Shown in pieces: positions 23,957-33,800 of a stretch of 64,000 bases of DNA; position 1 is the first letter of the stretch; each line of letters starts with the position of its first letter. The stretch is from Mucilaginibacter sp. cycad4. GTDB lineage: Bacteria; Bacteroidota; Bacteroidia; Sphingobacteriales; Sphingobacteriaceae. Both the position numbers and the translations under genes were made by a program. The stretch is taken from NCBI RefSeq assembly GCF_034263275.1, contig NZ_CP139559.1, positions 3,100,001 to 3,164,000 of the forward strand, read 5' to 3'. A model generated the notes under the pieces. The model saw only the letters and a list, made by a program, of their open reading frames with translations, was not told where the DNA came from and made no database searches.

Positions 23957-24568
23957 ATGGATCTAACTACCCTTATTGTCATTACCATTATTGTTTTCAT
24001 AATAGCGTTTGCTGCATTCAGGCTGTTTGACGTTAAAAAGAAGAAACAGAAACTGGAATTGGAGCGATCGGCCAGGATTTTACCACTTTATAAAAAAGCG
24101 GAAACTATTGCCGGCCTTACTGCTGAAGATGTGCTGCCCTTTGCCCAAAACCTGCTAACCCGCTATGATACCTTTTTATATTTAAAAGAACTTGGCGAAC
24201 TACACCTGTTTCCCGAAGAATATCATACACTTATTAAAGGGGCTGAAAGCTCACTGGCCCAATGGCTGGAATTCCCTACCGAGCTGGATGCCTGCCCCGA
24301 CGAGATAGAACATATTAAACGGGTTACCATTGACTTTGACGGTAGAAGTAATTTTATCCATTATGAGGTGTTTAAATACCGTGTAAACCCACCCCACTGG
24401 GCTGCTAAAAACGGTTGGATGCTTGGCGTTGCAGGGCCATTTTTTGATGATAGCAAACCTTATGATTTCCCCGCAGCTACATTTAGCCGGGTAAGCAGTA
24501 CTGTAGATAAAGTGACACCGGAGGACGAGGTTAGATGGGTGCATGAAAACATCGCAATGCGGAGGTAA
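23957..24568 (+). CDS. Membrane-anchored protein of unknown function
   Basis: 203 aa from the ATG at 23957, chosen because MDLTTLIVITIIVFIIAFAAF makes an N-terminal membrane anchor; the longer frame adds a non-signal-like extension. After the helix comes a basic segment (VKKKKQKLELERSARI) and a soluble domain with LTAEDVLPFAQNLLTRYDTFLYLKEL-type helices and a C-terminal PPHWAAKNGWMLGVAGPFFDD block. I do not recognise the family. It is transcribed away from the sulfatase operon and stands alone. Confidence 0.75.
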   Translation: MDLTTLIVITIIVFIIAFAAFRLFDVKKKKQKLELERSARILPLYKKAETIAGLTAEDVLPFAQNLLTRYDTFLYLKELGELHLFPEEYHTLIKGAESSLAQWLEFPTELDACPDEIEHIKRVTIDFDGRSNFIHYEVFKYRVNPPHWAAKNGWMLGVAGPFFDDSKPYDFPAATFSRVSSTVDKVTPEDEVRWVHENIAMRR

Positions 24569-24896
24569 AATACGTTCGTTTCTACCCATAAAATATTAAA
24601 AAATGGGTGTCATGCTGAACCTGTCGAAGCATGGTGGGTGGGGCCTCTGCGCGCGTCCTTCGACAAGCTACCCATAACATAATTAAAAAGACGGTCATGC
24701 TGAACTTGTTTCAGCACCCCACTTGCTAAGCCGCGTGCTAAGCAAATCGCCTACCTATCCCGTGGGATCCTGAAATAAATTCAGGATGACGGGCGGAGAA
24801 ATGTCATATCTCCTTCAGAGGCCGCGGGATTAAACACTCAGGATGACAGTCCCTCCATGCCTAATGTCATTTAAGCTTCGCAGACCCTGTTTTTCA
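24569..24896. repeat. Intergenic repeat cluster
   Basis: No gene is visible. GTCATGCTGAAC occurs twice (24609-24620, 24694-24705). TGTCGAAG and CTTCGACA form an inverted pair near 24622 and 24657. A strong hairpin, ATCCTGAA/TTCAGGAT with outer CCCGT/ACGGG, spans 24759-24793, and TCAGGATGAC appears twice. These look like degenerate copies of a hairpin element dispersed in such genomes; I cannot count genomic copies here. Confidence 0.6.
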
Positions 24897-25673
24897 TTAA
24901 GCATCTTTCAACTCGATCCAAACCGGCGCGTGATCGCTTGTTTTTTCCCAGCCGCGAACGTCCCTGTTCACGCCTGCAGCAACGAGCCGCTTTTCCAGAT
25001 GAGGGCTCAGCAAAAAATGATCGATCCTTAAACCGGCGTTACGGCCGTAGGCATCGCGGAAATAATCGAAAAAGGTATAGATCACTTCGGTAGGATAAAG
25101 TTTGCGGATAGCATCCGTCCAGCCCTGTTCTACCAATGTTTTAAAGGCCTCGCGGGTTTCGGGGCGAAAGAGCGCGTCATTTACCCAGCGCTCCGGTTTA
25201 TAAACATCAAGCTCGGTAGGCATAACGTTATAATCGCCGGTTAGTACAACGGGTTTATCAGCTGCAAGTAAACCGGCTGCATGAATTTTCAGGCGTTGAA
25301 ACCAACCCAATTTATAGTCAAATTTAGGACCGGGGGCCGGGTTGCCGTTGGGCAGGTACAGGCAGCCAATGGTAATACCATCAACAAGCGCTTCAATATA
25401 ACGGCTATGCTCATCTTCAGGATCGCCGGGAAGCGCCCGGCATACTTCTGTAATTTCCCTGTCTTTTGCCAGTATCGCAACGCCGTTCCAGCTTTTTTGG
25501 CCATGCCAGATGGCTTTATAACCTGCATCAAGTATGGCCTGCTCCGGGAAGTTTTCCTGTGGAGCTTTAAGTTCCTGCAGGCAGGCAACGTCAGGGGATG
25601 TTTCTTTTAACCAGCGGAGCAAAACAGGCAGTCGCCCGTTTACACCATTTACGTTATACGTAGCTATTTTCAT
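24897..25673 (-). CDS. xth: Exodeoxyribonuclease III
   Basis: 258 aa from the ATG at 25673 (MKIATYNVNGVNGRLPVLLRW), the usual start of this family; an upstream extension to 25748 is not conserved-looking. Motifs of the endonuclease/exonuclease/phosphatase fold are present: NVNG, CLQELK with the metal-binding Glu, GDYNVMPTELDVY, and SDHAPVWIEL with the terminal Asp-His pair. The enzyme cleaves DNA at abasic sites and degrades 3' ends in base-excision repair. It is monocistronic and lies next to a repeat cluster. Confidence 0.95.
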   Translation of the reverse strand: MKIATYNVNGVNGRLPVLLRWLKETSPDVACLQELKAPQENFPEQAILDAGYKAIWHGQKSWNGVAILAKDREITEVCRALPGDPEDEHSRYIEALVDGITIGCLYLPNGNPAPGPKFDYKLGWFQRLKIHAAGLLAADKPVVLTGDYNVMPTELDVYKPERWVNDALFRPETREAFKTLVEQGWTDAIRKLYPTEVIYTFFDYFRDAYGRNAGLRIDHFLLSPHLEKRLVAAGVNRDVRGWEKTSDHAPVWIELKDA

Positions 25674-25785
25674 GATGCAATTTAAATAGTTTAGGTTATA
25701 CCATGCTCGTTTCAAAATATAAAAAGCGCGGCCACCCTTCGCAAGCAAATTGGTTGCAATGGCTTATGAACGATAAATTATTCCC

Positions 25786-25977
25786 TTACTTTTCAAACTC
25801 ATCCGGGTCTACTTCAGGCTGGCCTGGTTCGGTATCAGGAATTTCATTCGGGATATTCTCCGGCGCTTCTTCGGGCATTTCCGGCTCTCCCGGATCTGTA
25901 GGCTGCCTGATCTCCGGCCGCTCCGGGTTTACCGGCATTTCATCTGGCTCGTTTGGCATGGTTTTCTTCTTTGACAT
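25786..25977 (-). CDS. Small acidic Pro/Glu-rich protein, 63 aa
   Basis: A low-complexity protein made largely of Pro, Glu, Asp and Asn (PERPEIRQPTDPGEPEMPEE and similar), without membrane helix or signal. I recognise no family, and it is probably disordered. A long open frame on the other strand (25703-25987) is the mirror of this repetitive composition; the acidic reading is the more likely protein because it starts ATG with an A-rich upstream region and gives a plausible soluble product. Confidence 0.6.
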   Translation of the reverse strand: MSKKKTMPNEPDEMPVNPERPEIRQPTDPGEPEMPEEAPENIPNEIPDTEPGQPEVDPDEFEK

Positions 25978-26019
25978 AATTAAATAACCGCTAAACTTCG
26001 GATAGGTTTTCCCGAATGA

Positions 26020-27033
26020 TTATTTAAGCTCCATGATGTGCCTTGTTTCCTGCAAAAAACGGTCTATCTTTTTTGTGCCCGAAAAGCTTTTAATAACAAA
26101 TGCCTTCTGCTTACCGGATCCCGCTACCTGGAAATACATGTTAATATCGGTACCCGAATAAACGAAATTATAAGTACGCCTGGTGATTTGAAAATTGATA
26201 AAATCGGCAAAAGCAAAAGTTTGGTTACCTATACCAAGCGGATTGATCCTGCTTACCGTCTTGTTCGCTGTATCGAAAACTATTTTGGTGAAGGCGGCAA
26301 ATACAAACGCTGCTCCCCCCAGTAAACATCCCCCCATAACTAAAACCTTATGAAAAAGGTCCGAATCATGAGTCATAGATTGATTGATGAATTCATTTAA
26401 AGCAAGGGCTATCAAACATAAACCAATCAATAGCCCTCCAATCCACTTACGCTTAATTGCATAATAAGGCGGGTGGGAGTCATAAAATTTATCGGTAATA
26501 GCTGTATCGGCATAAGTGGGCTCGATGTAACCCGCCGAAAGGAATTGCATAATTACCGGGAACACTTCCTGGGTTAAGGCGATGGCGTTTGCGTCATCAT
26601 TTTTTATATAATTTGCCGATACTACAACCCCTTTGCCATATTTATTTCTTTTTGGGAAAGCGCGATAATTATAGCCTCCCATGGTATTACGTACAACACC
26701 TATATTATCCAGGTCATCAAATTTTTCAGAACGGATACTAAGCAAACCAAAAAGCCTTTTACGCATCACCTGGGAACTGCTATCAAAAACCACTGATGTA
26801 CGGCCAACTCCCCGCAATATGCCAACAATAATCGCCAGCCCCAAAAACATGGGTATCATTAACGATACGGATTGCGACGGATCGGGATAAAGTGTTATAC
26901 AAAAGAAAATAATAAAGGCTGTAAATATTACCGCGAAACCAACGCTGAGTACATTAAAAATACGATAAGGATACAATGTTACCCGCTGACTTTCAATATC
27001 CCATCGGGTTTGTGCAAATTTTTTTAGTGCCAT
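26020..27033 (-). CDS. Membrane protein of unknown function, 337 aa
   Basis: Two hydrophobic hairpins are visible: helices about 27-48 and 58-75, then 195-212 and 230-248. Each is followed by a soluble stretch beginning VVFDSSSQVMRKRLFGL and IVFDTANKTVSRINPLG respectively. The repeated plan (two helices plus a beta-rich domain with 'V.FD...V.R') suggests internal duplication of a PH-like membrane module. No catalytic motif is seen. It is alone, with the ABC operon starting 183 bp away in the opposite direction. Confidence 0.75.
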   Translation of the reverse strand: MALKKFAQTRWDIESQRVTLYPYRIFNVLSVGFAVIFTAFIIFFCITLYPDPSQSVSLMIPMFLGLAIIVGILRGVGRTSVVFDSSSQVMRKRLFGLLSIRSEKFDDLDNIGVVRNTMGGYNYRAFPKRNKYGKGVVVSANYIKNDDANAIALTQEVFPVIMQFLSAGYIEPTYADTAITDKFYDSHPPYYAIKRKWIGGLLIGLCLIALALNEFINQSMTHDSDLFHKVLVMGGCLLGGAAFVFAAFTKIVFDTANKTVSRINPLGIGNQTFAFADFINFQITRRTYNFVYSGTDINMYFQVAGSGKQKAFVIKSFSGTKKIDRFLQETRHIMELK

Positions 27034-27156
27034 GAAGGTTTAAATTTAGTATCCTTTAAACAAGCTTTTTATGGCAAGGTTTTAACTATCGGGTAATATT
27101 TCCAACCTAACCAACCCGTATTGAAATAAGCTTTTATGATTTCAATAAAATACCGC

Positions 27157-27186
27157 TTGCATTTTAAAAATGTTTAATTACATTTG
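27157..27186 (+). promoter_or_regulatory. Promoter of the ABC transporter operon
   Basis: TTG (27157-27159), a 19-bp spacer and TACATTTG (27179-27186) match the Bacteroidota consensus perfectly. Transcription should begin near 27193, inside the operator described next. Confidence 0.75.
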
Positions 27187-27187
27187 C

Positions 27188-27211
27188 AGTGTACTACCAC
27201 ACTAATACACT
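27188..27211. promoter_or_regulatory. Operator for the YtrA-type GntR regulator
   Basis: AGTGTACTA (27188-27196), 6 bp, then TAATACACT (27203-27211) form an inverted repeat with 8 of 9 positions matched. It starts 1 bp after the -7 box, over the expected transcription start, so binding would block initiation. The AGTGTA...TACACT form is typical of YtrA-subfamily sites, and a YtrA-type gene is the third gene of this operon. Confidence 0.7.
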
Positions 27212-27216
27212 ATAAA

Positions 27217-28065
27217 ATGATTCAAATAAGTAATTTGAATTTTAGCTACAACAGCAGCAAGCCGTTGTTCAAAAATCTGAACCTTTCATTAAAGGCCGGC
27301 CACATTTATGGCCTGCTGGGTAAAAATGGAGCCGGGAAATCAACCCTCCTGAAAAATATAGCCGGCCTGGCCTTTCCGCAATCAGGTCATTGCCTTATTA
27401 ACGGAACAAAAAGCTCAAAGCGACTTGTATCCACCCTTCAGGATCTTTATTTCATTGCCGAAGAGGTTTATGTACCGGCATTAACCCCGGGGCAATTTTT
27501 GGACAGGACAGCGAGCTTCTACCCGGCCTTCAGCATTATCGACTTTTACAGCTATCTGAAAATCCTGGACATTGATCCCGATCTGCTGATGACCAAAATG
27601 TCATACGGACAGCAAAAAAAGATAATCATTGCTTTCGGGCTGGCTACAAATACCAGCGTGCTCATACTTGATGAACCCACCAACGGGCTTGATATCCCTT
27701 CAAAAGTTCAGTTCAGGAAATTAATCGCATCGGTTTTAAATGAAGAGCGCTGCATTATTATTTCAACCCACCAGGTAAGGGATCTGGATAGCCTTATCGA
27801 TACAGTTTTAATTTTGGATGACCACCGCATTGTGATTGAAAATACAGTAGATGAGCTTACCGAAAAACTGTTTTTCAGCGTGTTTAAAGACCTTACCGGG
27901 ATGAATGTACTGTATGAAGAAGATACCCTTATGGGCAAATACGCCATTGTACAAAACACGGCCGGTAAGTACGGTAAAATGGACCTCGAATTATTATTTA
28001 ATGCCGCAACGACCAACAGCGGAAAATTATTAAACGTGCTAAAACCAACTACAAACCATGAATAA
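27217..28065 (+). CDS. ABC transporter ATP-binding protein
   Basis: 282 aa from the ATG at 27217 (a TTG eleven codons earlier lies within the promoter). Walker A GKNGAGKST (35-43), signature MSYGQQKKI near 129 and Walker B VLILDEPTNGLD, with H-loop ISTHQVRD, are all intact. The C-terminal extension (about 210-282) is typical of drug- or peptide-exporter ATPases of the YtrB/BcrA type. It overlaps its presumed permease (28058) by 8 bp. The substrate is unknown. Confidence 0.94.
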   Translation: MIQISNLNFSYNSSKPLFKNLNLSLKAGHIYGLLGKNGAGKSTLLKNIAGLAFPQSGHCLINGTKSSKRLVSTLQDLYFIAEEVYVPALTPGQFLDRTASFYPAFSIIDFYSYLKILDIDPDLLMTKMSYGQQKKIIIAFGLATNTSVLILDEPTNGLDIPSKVQFRKLIASVLNEERCIIISTHQVRDLDSLIDTVLILDDHRIVIENTVDELTEKLFFSVFKDLTGMNVLYEEDTLMGKYAIVQNTAGKYGKMDLELLFNAATTNSGKLLNVLKPTTNHE

Positions 28066-28828
28066 CTACTTCAGTTTAAAACGCTTTGGCCTGTTGTTTA
28101 TGAAACACACTGTAGAGCATTACCGCACCTATTTGATGTCGGCAGCGGTTTTGGCAGGGGTATTTTTGCTTGGTGGCTCGTTCATTTTTTATATGATTCC
28201 CGGGCCGGTAGATGCCGGTTTTCAAATGGCCATATTTGGGGTTCTTATTTTGATAGCAGGACCATTATTTACAAGTACCATCTTTACCGACCTCGGCGAT
28301 AAACGCAGGGCAATTCCAATATTAACCCTGCCTGCATCGCCCCTTGAGAAGTTCATGGTTAGCTGGATTTATTCGTACGTAATATTCCTTTTGGTTTATA
28401 CCGGCGTTTTTTACCTGGTATTAGTTATACTGATGAATCTAAAACCCTGGCCCGGGCATCAAAGTGAAATACTTTCGTTGTTTCAGGATAAATTTGTGCT
28501 GGTAATAATGCTTTTTTCATTTCTGCATGCTGTTACCCTATATGGAGCAATCCGGTTCGAAAAATTACACTTTATAAAAATAGGTTTCAGTTTCTTTATT
28601 TTTTATGCCCTGCTGATCCTTGTGAATTCCGTATTTGTACGATTTATTGTTGGCAGGCCGATCAAACCGGTAATGCCTTTTGCATTTCTGAATTTCCAGG
28701 ATGGTGTAAATTTTTATTCCGTTGGTTTAAATGCGCAGCAATCTGCCTGGGTTTTTATTGTTGTTCCCGTTGTATCACTCCTGTTCTGGATGGCGGCATA
28801 TTTTAGATTCAAGGAGAAACAGGCTTAA
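28058..28828 (+). CDS. ABC-2-type permease subunit
   Basis: 256 aa with about six membrane helices (near 23-45, 58-75, 105-130, 148-165, 177-197, 228-246) and few charged residues in between. No motif names the substrate. It overlaps the ATPase gene by 8 bp and precedes the regulator by 11 bp, so it most likely pairs with the first ATPase. Confidence 0.85.
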   Translation: MNNYFSLKRFGLLFMKHTVEHYRTYLMSAAVLAGVFLLGGSFIFYMIPGPVDAGFQMAIFGVLILIAGPLFTSTIFTDLGDKRRAIPILTLPASPLEKFMVSWIYSYVIFLLVYTGVFYLVLVILMNLKPWPGHQSEILSLFQDKFVLVIMLFSFLHAVTLYGAIRFEKLHFIKIGFSFFIFYALLILVNSVFVRFIVGRPIKPVMPFAFLNFQDGVNFYSVGLNAQQSAWVFIVVPVVSLLFWMAAYFRFKEKQA

Positions 28829-28839
28829 AAAAAACGATA

Positions 28840-29247
28840 ATGGAATTTAAAGATAACGAAGCGATATACCTCCAGATAGCGGCTTTTGTAAGCGACCAGA
28901 TCCTGATGGGTAAATGGCCCGCCGGGCAAAAGATCCCCTCGGTACGTGATATGGCTGTGGAATTGGAAGTGAACCCTAATACAGTTATGCGATCGTACGA
29001 ATTTTTGCAGGGGCTTGAAATTATTTATAATAAACGTGGCCTCGGCTTATTTGTGGCCGATGGCGGTTTTGACAAGGTAAAAGCTTACCGCAAAGAAAAC
29101 TTTGTACGTCAAAACCTGCCCGAACTTTTTAAAAACATGTATCTGTTAGGTATATCGATAGATGAGATCAGGCTGCAATATCAAAGCTTTCAGGCGCAAC
29201 AAAATAATGAACTAAACCAGGCAACCAACAATGAAAACAAGCAATAA
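28840..29247 (+). CDS. GntR-family regulator, YtrA subfamily
   Basis: 135 aa. A winged helix-turn-helix fills most of the protein (AIYLQIAAFVSDQILMGKWP, IPSVRDMAVELEVNPNTVMR, LEIIYNKRGLGLFVAD), with only a short helical dimerisation tail. This is the YtrA layout, where such proteins repress their own ABC operon. The matching operator is at 27188-27211. The start of the next gene overlaps its end by 17 bp. Confidence 0.92.
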   Translation: MEFKDNEAIYLQIAAFVSDQILMGKWPAGQKIPSVRDMAVELEVNPNTVMRSYEFLQGLEIIYNKRGLGLFVADGGFDKVKAYRKENFVRQNLPELFKNMYLLGISIDEIRLQYQSFQAQQNNELNQATNNENKQ

Positions 29248-29968
29248 ATCCCTACTTAGCGCGGTACTGCTGTTAATAATCTCGATAGGGATCTATGACT
29301 TTCAGCTGAAAGCAGAGTATTTGAAAGGGGAGTATAAAAACCCTTATAATGGTTTTCGCATCCTAAATTTCAAAAATTTCAAGGTTATTGACCTTGCTTC
29401 ATCCACAGCAATTAACATTATGCTTGTAAAAGGCCCGTTCAAAGTACTTGCCGACCCTGGCGCCATGGAGTTCATGAAAATTGAGCAACGGCAGGATTCG
29501 CTCTTTATTCGCGCTGCGTTTAAAGATAACTTTCATAATGTACAAGCTCCAAACGTTCTGTACATATCTCTTCCGCAATTAGATGCGTTTTATGCCGATG
29601 CAAAATACAAGGCAGGCGACACTCAAATTATCGATACCACTGCCGCACAAGACTTCAAATGGCGCGCCACCACCATCAGTGGTTTCAGCGGGGATAAACT
29701 TAATATTATCCAGGACCATGCCTCCACCATCTTACTAAAAAATAACCAGTTTAATATATTAAATGCCGTTATCGGCAAAAGCAACAGCAGTGCTTCAAAC
29801 TTATCTATTGAAACAGGCAACCAATTTGAAAAAACAAATCTTGATATCAGGAATAAAAGCTGCCTATGGATCAAGGATGACAGCCTCAGCAGCATAACCT
29901 ATAAACTTGCCGACAGTGCCAAACTTATTCTGAACGGTAGTACCAGGATGATCCGCAATAACAAATAA
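29231..29968 (+). CDS. Exported GIN/DUF2807-like protein
   Basis: 245 aa with an N-terminal membrane anchor or signal (SLLSAVLLLIISIGIYDF, about 7-24). The rest reads as a beta-helix-like chain: FKVIDLASSTAINIMLVKGPFKV, then repeated short strands with Asn/Ser/Lys (STILLKNNQFNILNAVIGKSN). This resembles the head domain called GIN or DUF2807 in Bacteroidota, whose role is unknown. Its 17-bp overlap with the regulator and 16-bp spacing to the next ATPase put it firmly in the transporter operon. Confidence 0.65.
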   Translation: MKTSNKSLLSAVLLLIISIGIYDFQLKAEYLKGEYKNPYNGFRILNFKNFKVIDLASSTAINIMLVKGPFKVLADPGAMEFMKIEQRQDSLFIRAAFKDNFHNVQAPNVLYISLPQLDAFYADAKYKAGDTQIIDTTAAQDFKWRATTISGFSGDKLNIIQDHASTILLKNNQFNILNAVIGKSNSSASNLSIETGNQFEKTNLDIRNKSCLWIKDDSLSSITYKLADSAKLILNGSTRMIRNNK

Positions 29969-29984
29969 CCAAACTTAGCAAATC

Positions 29985-30872
29985 ATGAAATTAGTAATCA
30001 ACTCCCTATCAAAAACCTATGCCAACGGCGTACATGCTTTAAAAGATGTTTCGCTGACCCTGAACAACGGCATGTTTGGCCTGCTTGGCCCAAACGGGGC
30101 CGGTAAATCATCATTGATGCGTACCATAGCCACCCTGCAGGAGGCCGATAAAGGCAGCATTTTTTTAGATGACCTGGACGTATTGAAAAACAAAACAGAA
30201 GTACGCCAGCTGCTCGGATACCTGCCCCAGGAGTTTGGTGTTTACCCCAAAATATCGGCCGAGCGGATGCTTGACCATATTGCCCAGCTCAAAGGCGTTG
30301 GTAACAGCTCCGAACGTAAAGACCTTGTGCTGCAATTACTGGAAAACGTAAACCTGTATAAAGACCGAAAAAAGCACCTGGGCACCTATTCCGGCGGTAT
30401 GAAACAGCGTTTCGGGATAGCGCAGGCACTGATTGGCAACCCTAAGCTTATTATTGTCGATGAACCCACAGCAGGCCTCGACCCGGCCGAGCGAAACCGC
30501 TTTTATAACCTGCTGAGCCGCTTGGGTGAAAATACCATCGTGATCCTGTCAACCCATATTGTTGAGGATGTAAGTACACTCTGCGCTAATTTCGCTATTA
30601 TTTGCCAGGGCGAGGTTTTATATTCAGGTGACCCCGAAAGTGCGGTAAATGAGTTGAACGGGAAGATTTACAGCAAAGTGATCACCCAATCAGAGCTGGG
30701 CTTTTACAAGGATGATTACCAGGTTATATCAACGCAGCTTAAAACCGGCAAACTTCATATCCGCATTATCAACGAAGCCGAACCCGGCAACGGTTTTATC
30801 AGCAGCACGCCAAACCTGGAAGATGTATACTTCAGCAACATCGCTACACGAATAGATGTAGATACCATTTAA
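29985..30872 (+). CDS. ABC transporter ATP-binding protein (second set)
   Basis: 295 aa. Walker A GPNGAGKSS near 36-44, Q-loop LPQEFGVYP, signature YSGGMKQR and Walker B LIIVDEPTAGLDP are present, and the H-loop is STHIVED. It differs from the first ATPase and is followed after 22 bp by the giant permease, its likely partner. Confidence 0.94.
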   Translation: MKLVINSLSKTYANGVHALKDVSLTLNNGMFGLLGPNGAGKSSLMRTIATLQEADKGSIFLDDLDVLKNKTEVRQLLGYLPQEFGVYPKISAERMLDHIAQLKGVGNSSERKDLVLQLLENVNLYKDRKKHLGTYSGGMKQRFGIAQALIGNPKLIIVDEPTAGLDPAERNRFYNLLSRLGENTIVILSTHIVEDVSTLCANFAIICQGEVLYSGDPESAVNELNGKIYSKVITQSELGFYKDDYQVISTQLKTGKLHIRIINEAEPGNGFISSTPNLEDVYFSNIATRIDVDTI

Positions 30873-30894
30873 AACCACTATAAACCAATAGTTT

Positions 30895-33800
30895 ATGTTT
30901 CTTAAAATATTTCTGTTCGAGATCCAAAATCGGGTCCGCAGGCCAGCCGTTTACCTGTATTTTTTAGCCGCACTGGTATTTACCGTGTTTACTTTTTCAA
31001 CAGGGTCGTTACCATTAGGCGAAAAAGAGCACATCAACGCGCCTTATGTACTTGCCTTGTGGTGCTCAGGCATCACCATGATGATCACATTGGTGAGTTC
31101 GTCAATTATGGGCACTGCCTTATACCGCGACATTGAGTACAATACCAAAGACTACTATTTAACCTACCCTATCACCAAAGCAGGCTATTTCTGGGGCCGT
31201 TACCTGGGCTCGTTCGTTTTCATGATCCTGATATCAACGGCAGTTATCATTGGCGCCTTCATAGGTACCAGGCTTGGCCCTGCTATGGGATGGACAGATG
31301 CGAGGCAATACGGCCCCAATAGTCTCATTTACTACCTGCACCCGTTTTTCACTATCGGTCTGCCTAACGTTTTATTCACATCCTCCCTGTTTTTCGGACT
31401 TGTGGCAATCACCCGCAATGTAAAGGTTATTTACTTTGGCGGCATCCTGCTATTCCTGTTTTACTTCATTGCGTTGTTTTTCCTTAACCACATTAACAAT
31501 CCAACGGTAATAAACCTCAGCGATCCTTTTGGGCTTAACGGTATCAGGATGCAAACCAATTCGTCAAGCACCATTGAGCAGAACACCACCTTATTCCCGG
31601 TTACCGGTACATTTATGCTCAACCGTATCTTATGGGGAGGTATCGGGATAGTTATTGTACTTTTTACTTATTTCAGGTTTAGCTTTGAGCGCTTCTTTAG
31701 CGGCAGGCGCGATAAGGCAGCCATTGACGAGGCAGGGGTAAAAACTAAAAACCAGGTAACCATTAAACCTGATGTTAGCTTTACCGGCAAATACAATTGG
31801 AACACCTTATGCAACCTGGTAAAAGTTGAAGTGCTGAACATTATCCGGGATAACTATTTCTGGATCATATTACTAAGCGGCAGCTTGTTCCTTGGCTTTG
31901 TATTCTGGCTTGGCGAAAACCGGAATGGTGTGCCTGATTTTCCGCGTACGGTTACCTTGCTGGCCATTTTTAATGAAGCTTTTCCATTCTTCATTTTCTT
32001 TATCCTGATGTTTTATACCGGCGAAACCCTGCACCGCGACAGGACTACCCGCTATGCCTTTATTAATGACTCACTCCCGCCGCCAAACTGGATCCTGAAC
32101 GGGTCAAAGCTCATCACCTTATTATTGATAGGTACCGGTTTATCTTTTATCCCAATGATAACCGGCGTTATTGTTCAATTGTTAAAAGGCTATCACACAT
32201 TGAACCTGTCGGCGTATTTTATCTATATAGGCTATATACTGCTGCCTTCTTTACTGGAAATGGTAGTATTTTGTTATGTAGTTCACGTTGTTATTAATAA
32301 CAAATTCGCGGCACATGGCATAGGTGTTTTTTTATGGGTGATCATTTTCTTTTTACGCAAAACGGGCATCTTTGACTATAACCTGCTGCTGTATTCATAT
32401 ACGCCATCGTCGGGAATTTCTGATATGACCGGCATAGGGCATATGGCAGCGCCCATTAGCTGGTTCAACCTGTACTGGCTGTTGTTTGCGGGTTTGCTGA
32501 TCATTGTTTCGGGATTATTTTATTACCGGGGGGTAACCTCATCTTTTAAAGAGCGGCTACGTTTATTGCCGCAGCGCTTTAACAGCAGCACAGCTTTGAT
32601 CACTGCCATAGTAGCCATAGCATTTTTTGCCGTTGGCGGGTGGAATTATTACAACGTAAGCTTTTTAAACAGCTACCTCATCAAAAGTGAAAACACAGCC
32701 AGGGCAGTGATGTATGAAAAAACGCTGAAAAAGTATGAGCACCTTCCCCTGCCTAAAGTGACCGATATAAAAATGATGGTAGAGCTTTATCCCGATAAGC
32801 AACAGGTATCTACGCATGCATTGGTAACCATCACCAATAAAAACAAAGTTGCCATATCACAAATGCTGCTCGACGGTGATGAACTTACCGGCTACTCGCT
32901 TAAAACCAACGGCACATTAGTTCCTTTTACCACTCCCCTGCTTTACCCGAGAGGATTTTTCAACTGGTTCAGGCCGAAGACAGATACTGCCGACTTCCGT
33001 TTATACCGGTTCATCAAACCGTTGATGCCGGGCGATTCATTAACATTAGAGATCAGCTCAGAAATAGTGTATAAAGGATTTACCAATGGCATGTATGCTG
33101 CTGCCCTTGTTAATAACGGCACATTTTTTAACGGGGGATTGCCCGGCTTGGGGTATGATGAAGATGATGAGCTAAGCAGCCCTTACGAGCGCAAAAAAGC
33201 CGGTTTGCCCGAAAAAAAGGAAGAGGAAATACAGCAAAATGATCCCGAAGGTATCAGCACCTTGAAAGCAGGAAGGGCCGCTGACCTTTTGAAACTTGAT
33301 GTGACCATTGGCACCCTGGCCGATCAAACTGCTATAGCACCTGGCCGGCTTGTAAAACAATGGCAGCAAAACGGTCGTAATTACTTTCACTATGTGCAGG
33401 ATAAACCGGGCATGTACATGCCGATGGGTATTATATCCGAAAGACTGGCCGTTAAAAAAGCAACCGTTCAGTTAGACCGCCAGGTGAACATTGAGGTTTA
33501 TTACCATCCGGAGCATAATATTAATATTGACAGATATATTGCAGCTTATAAAGATGGCTTAACTTATTACAGCAAGGTTTACGGCAACTATCCGTTTAAT
33601 GATATCCGCCTGGTGGAAACATCTGTTTATGGACCGCAGGATGCCTCCATGACTACCCTGGATACTTATGCCGAAAATTTTGGCTGGAATGCTGATTTCA
33701 GGGACCCAAACAGTTTTGATTATTGCTATGCCAGTACCACAAGGCTGCTGTCCCAACAGTGGTGGCGCTTCCAGACAGCGCCAAACAGCACCATAGGTAG

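Noticed and set aside
25703..25987. 94-codon Ser/Gly-rich frame on the plus strand
   Set aside because: It is the complement of the Pro/Glu-rich small gene at 25786-25977. The Ser/Gly repeats arise from reading GGN/TCN codons opposite; the minus-strand frame has the better start.
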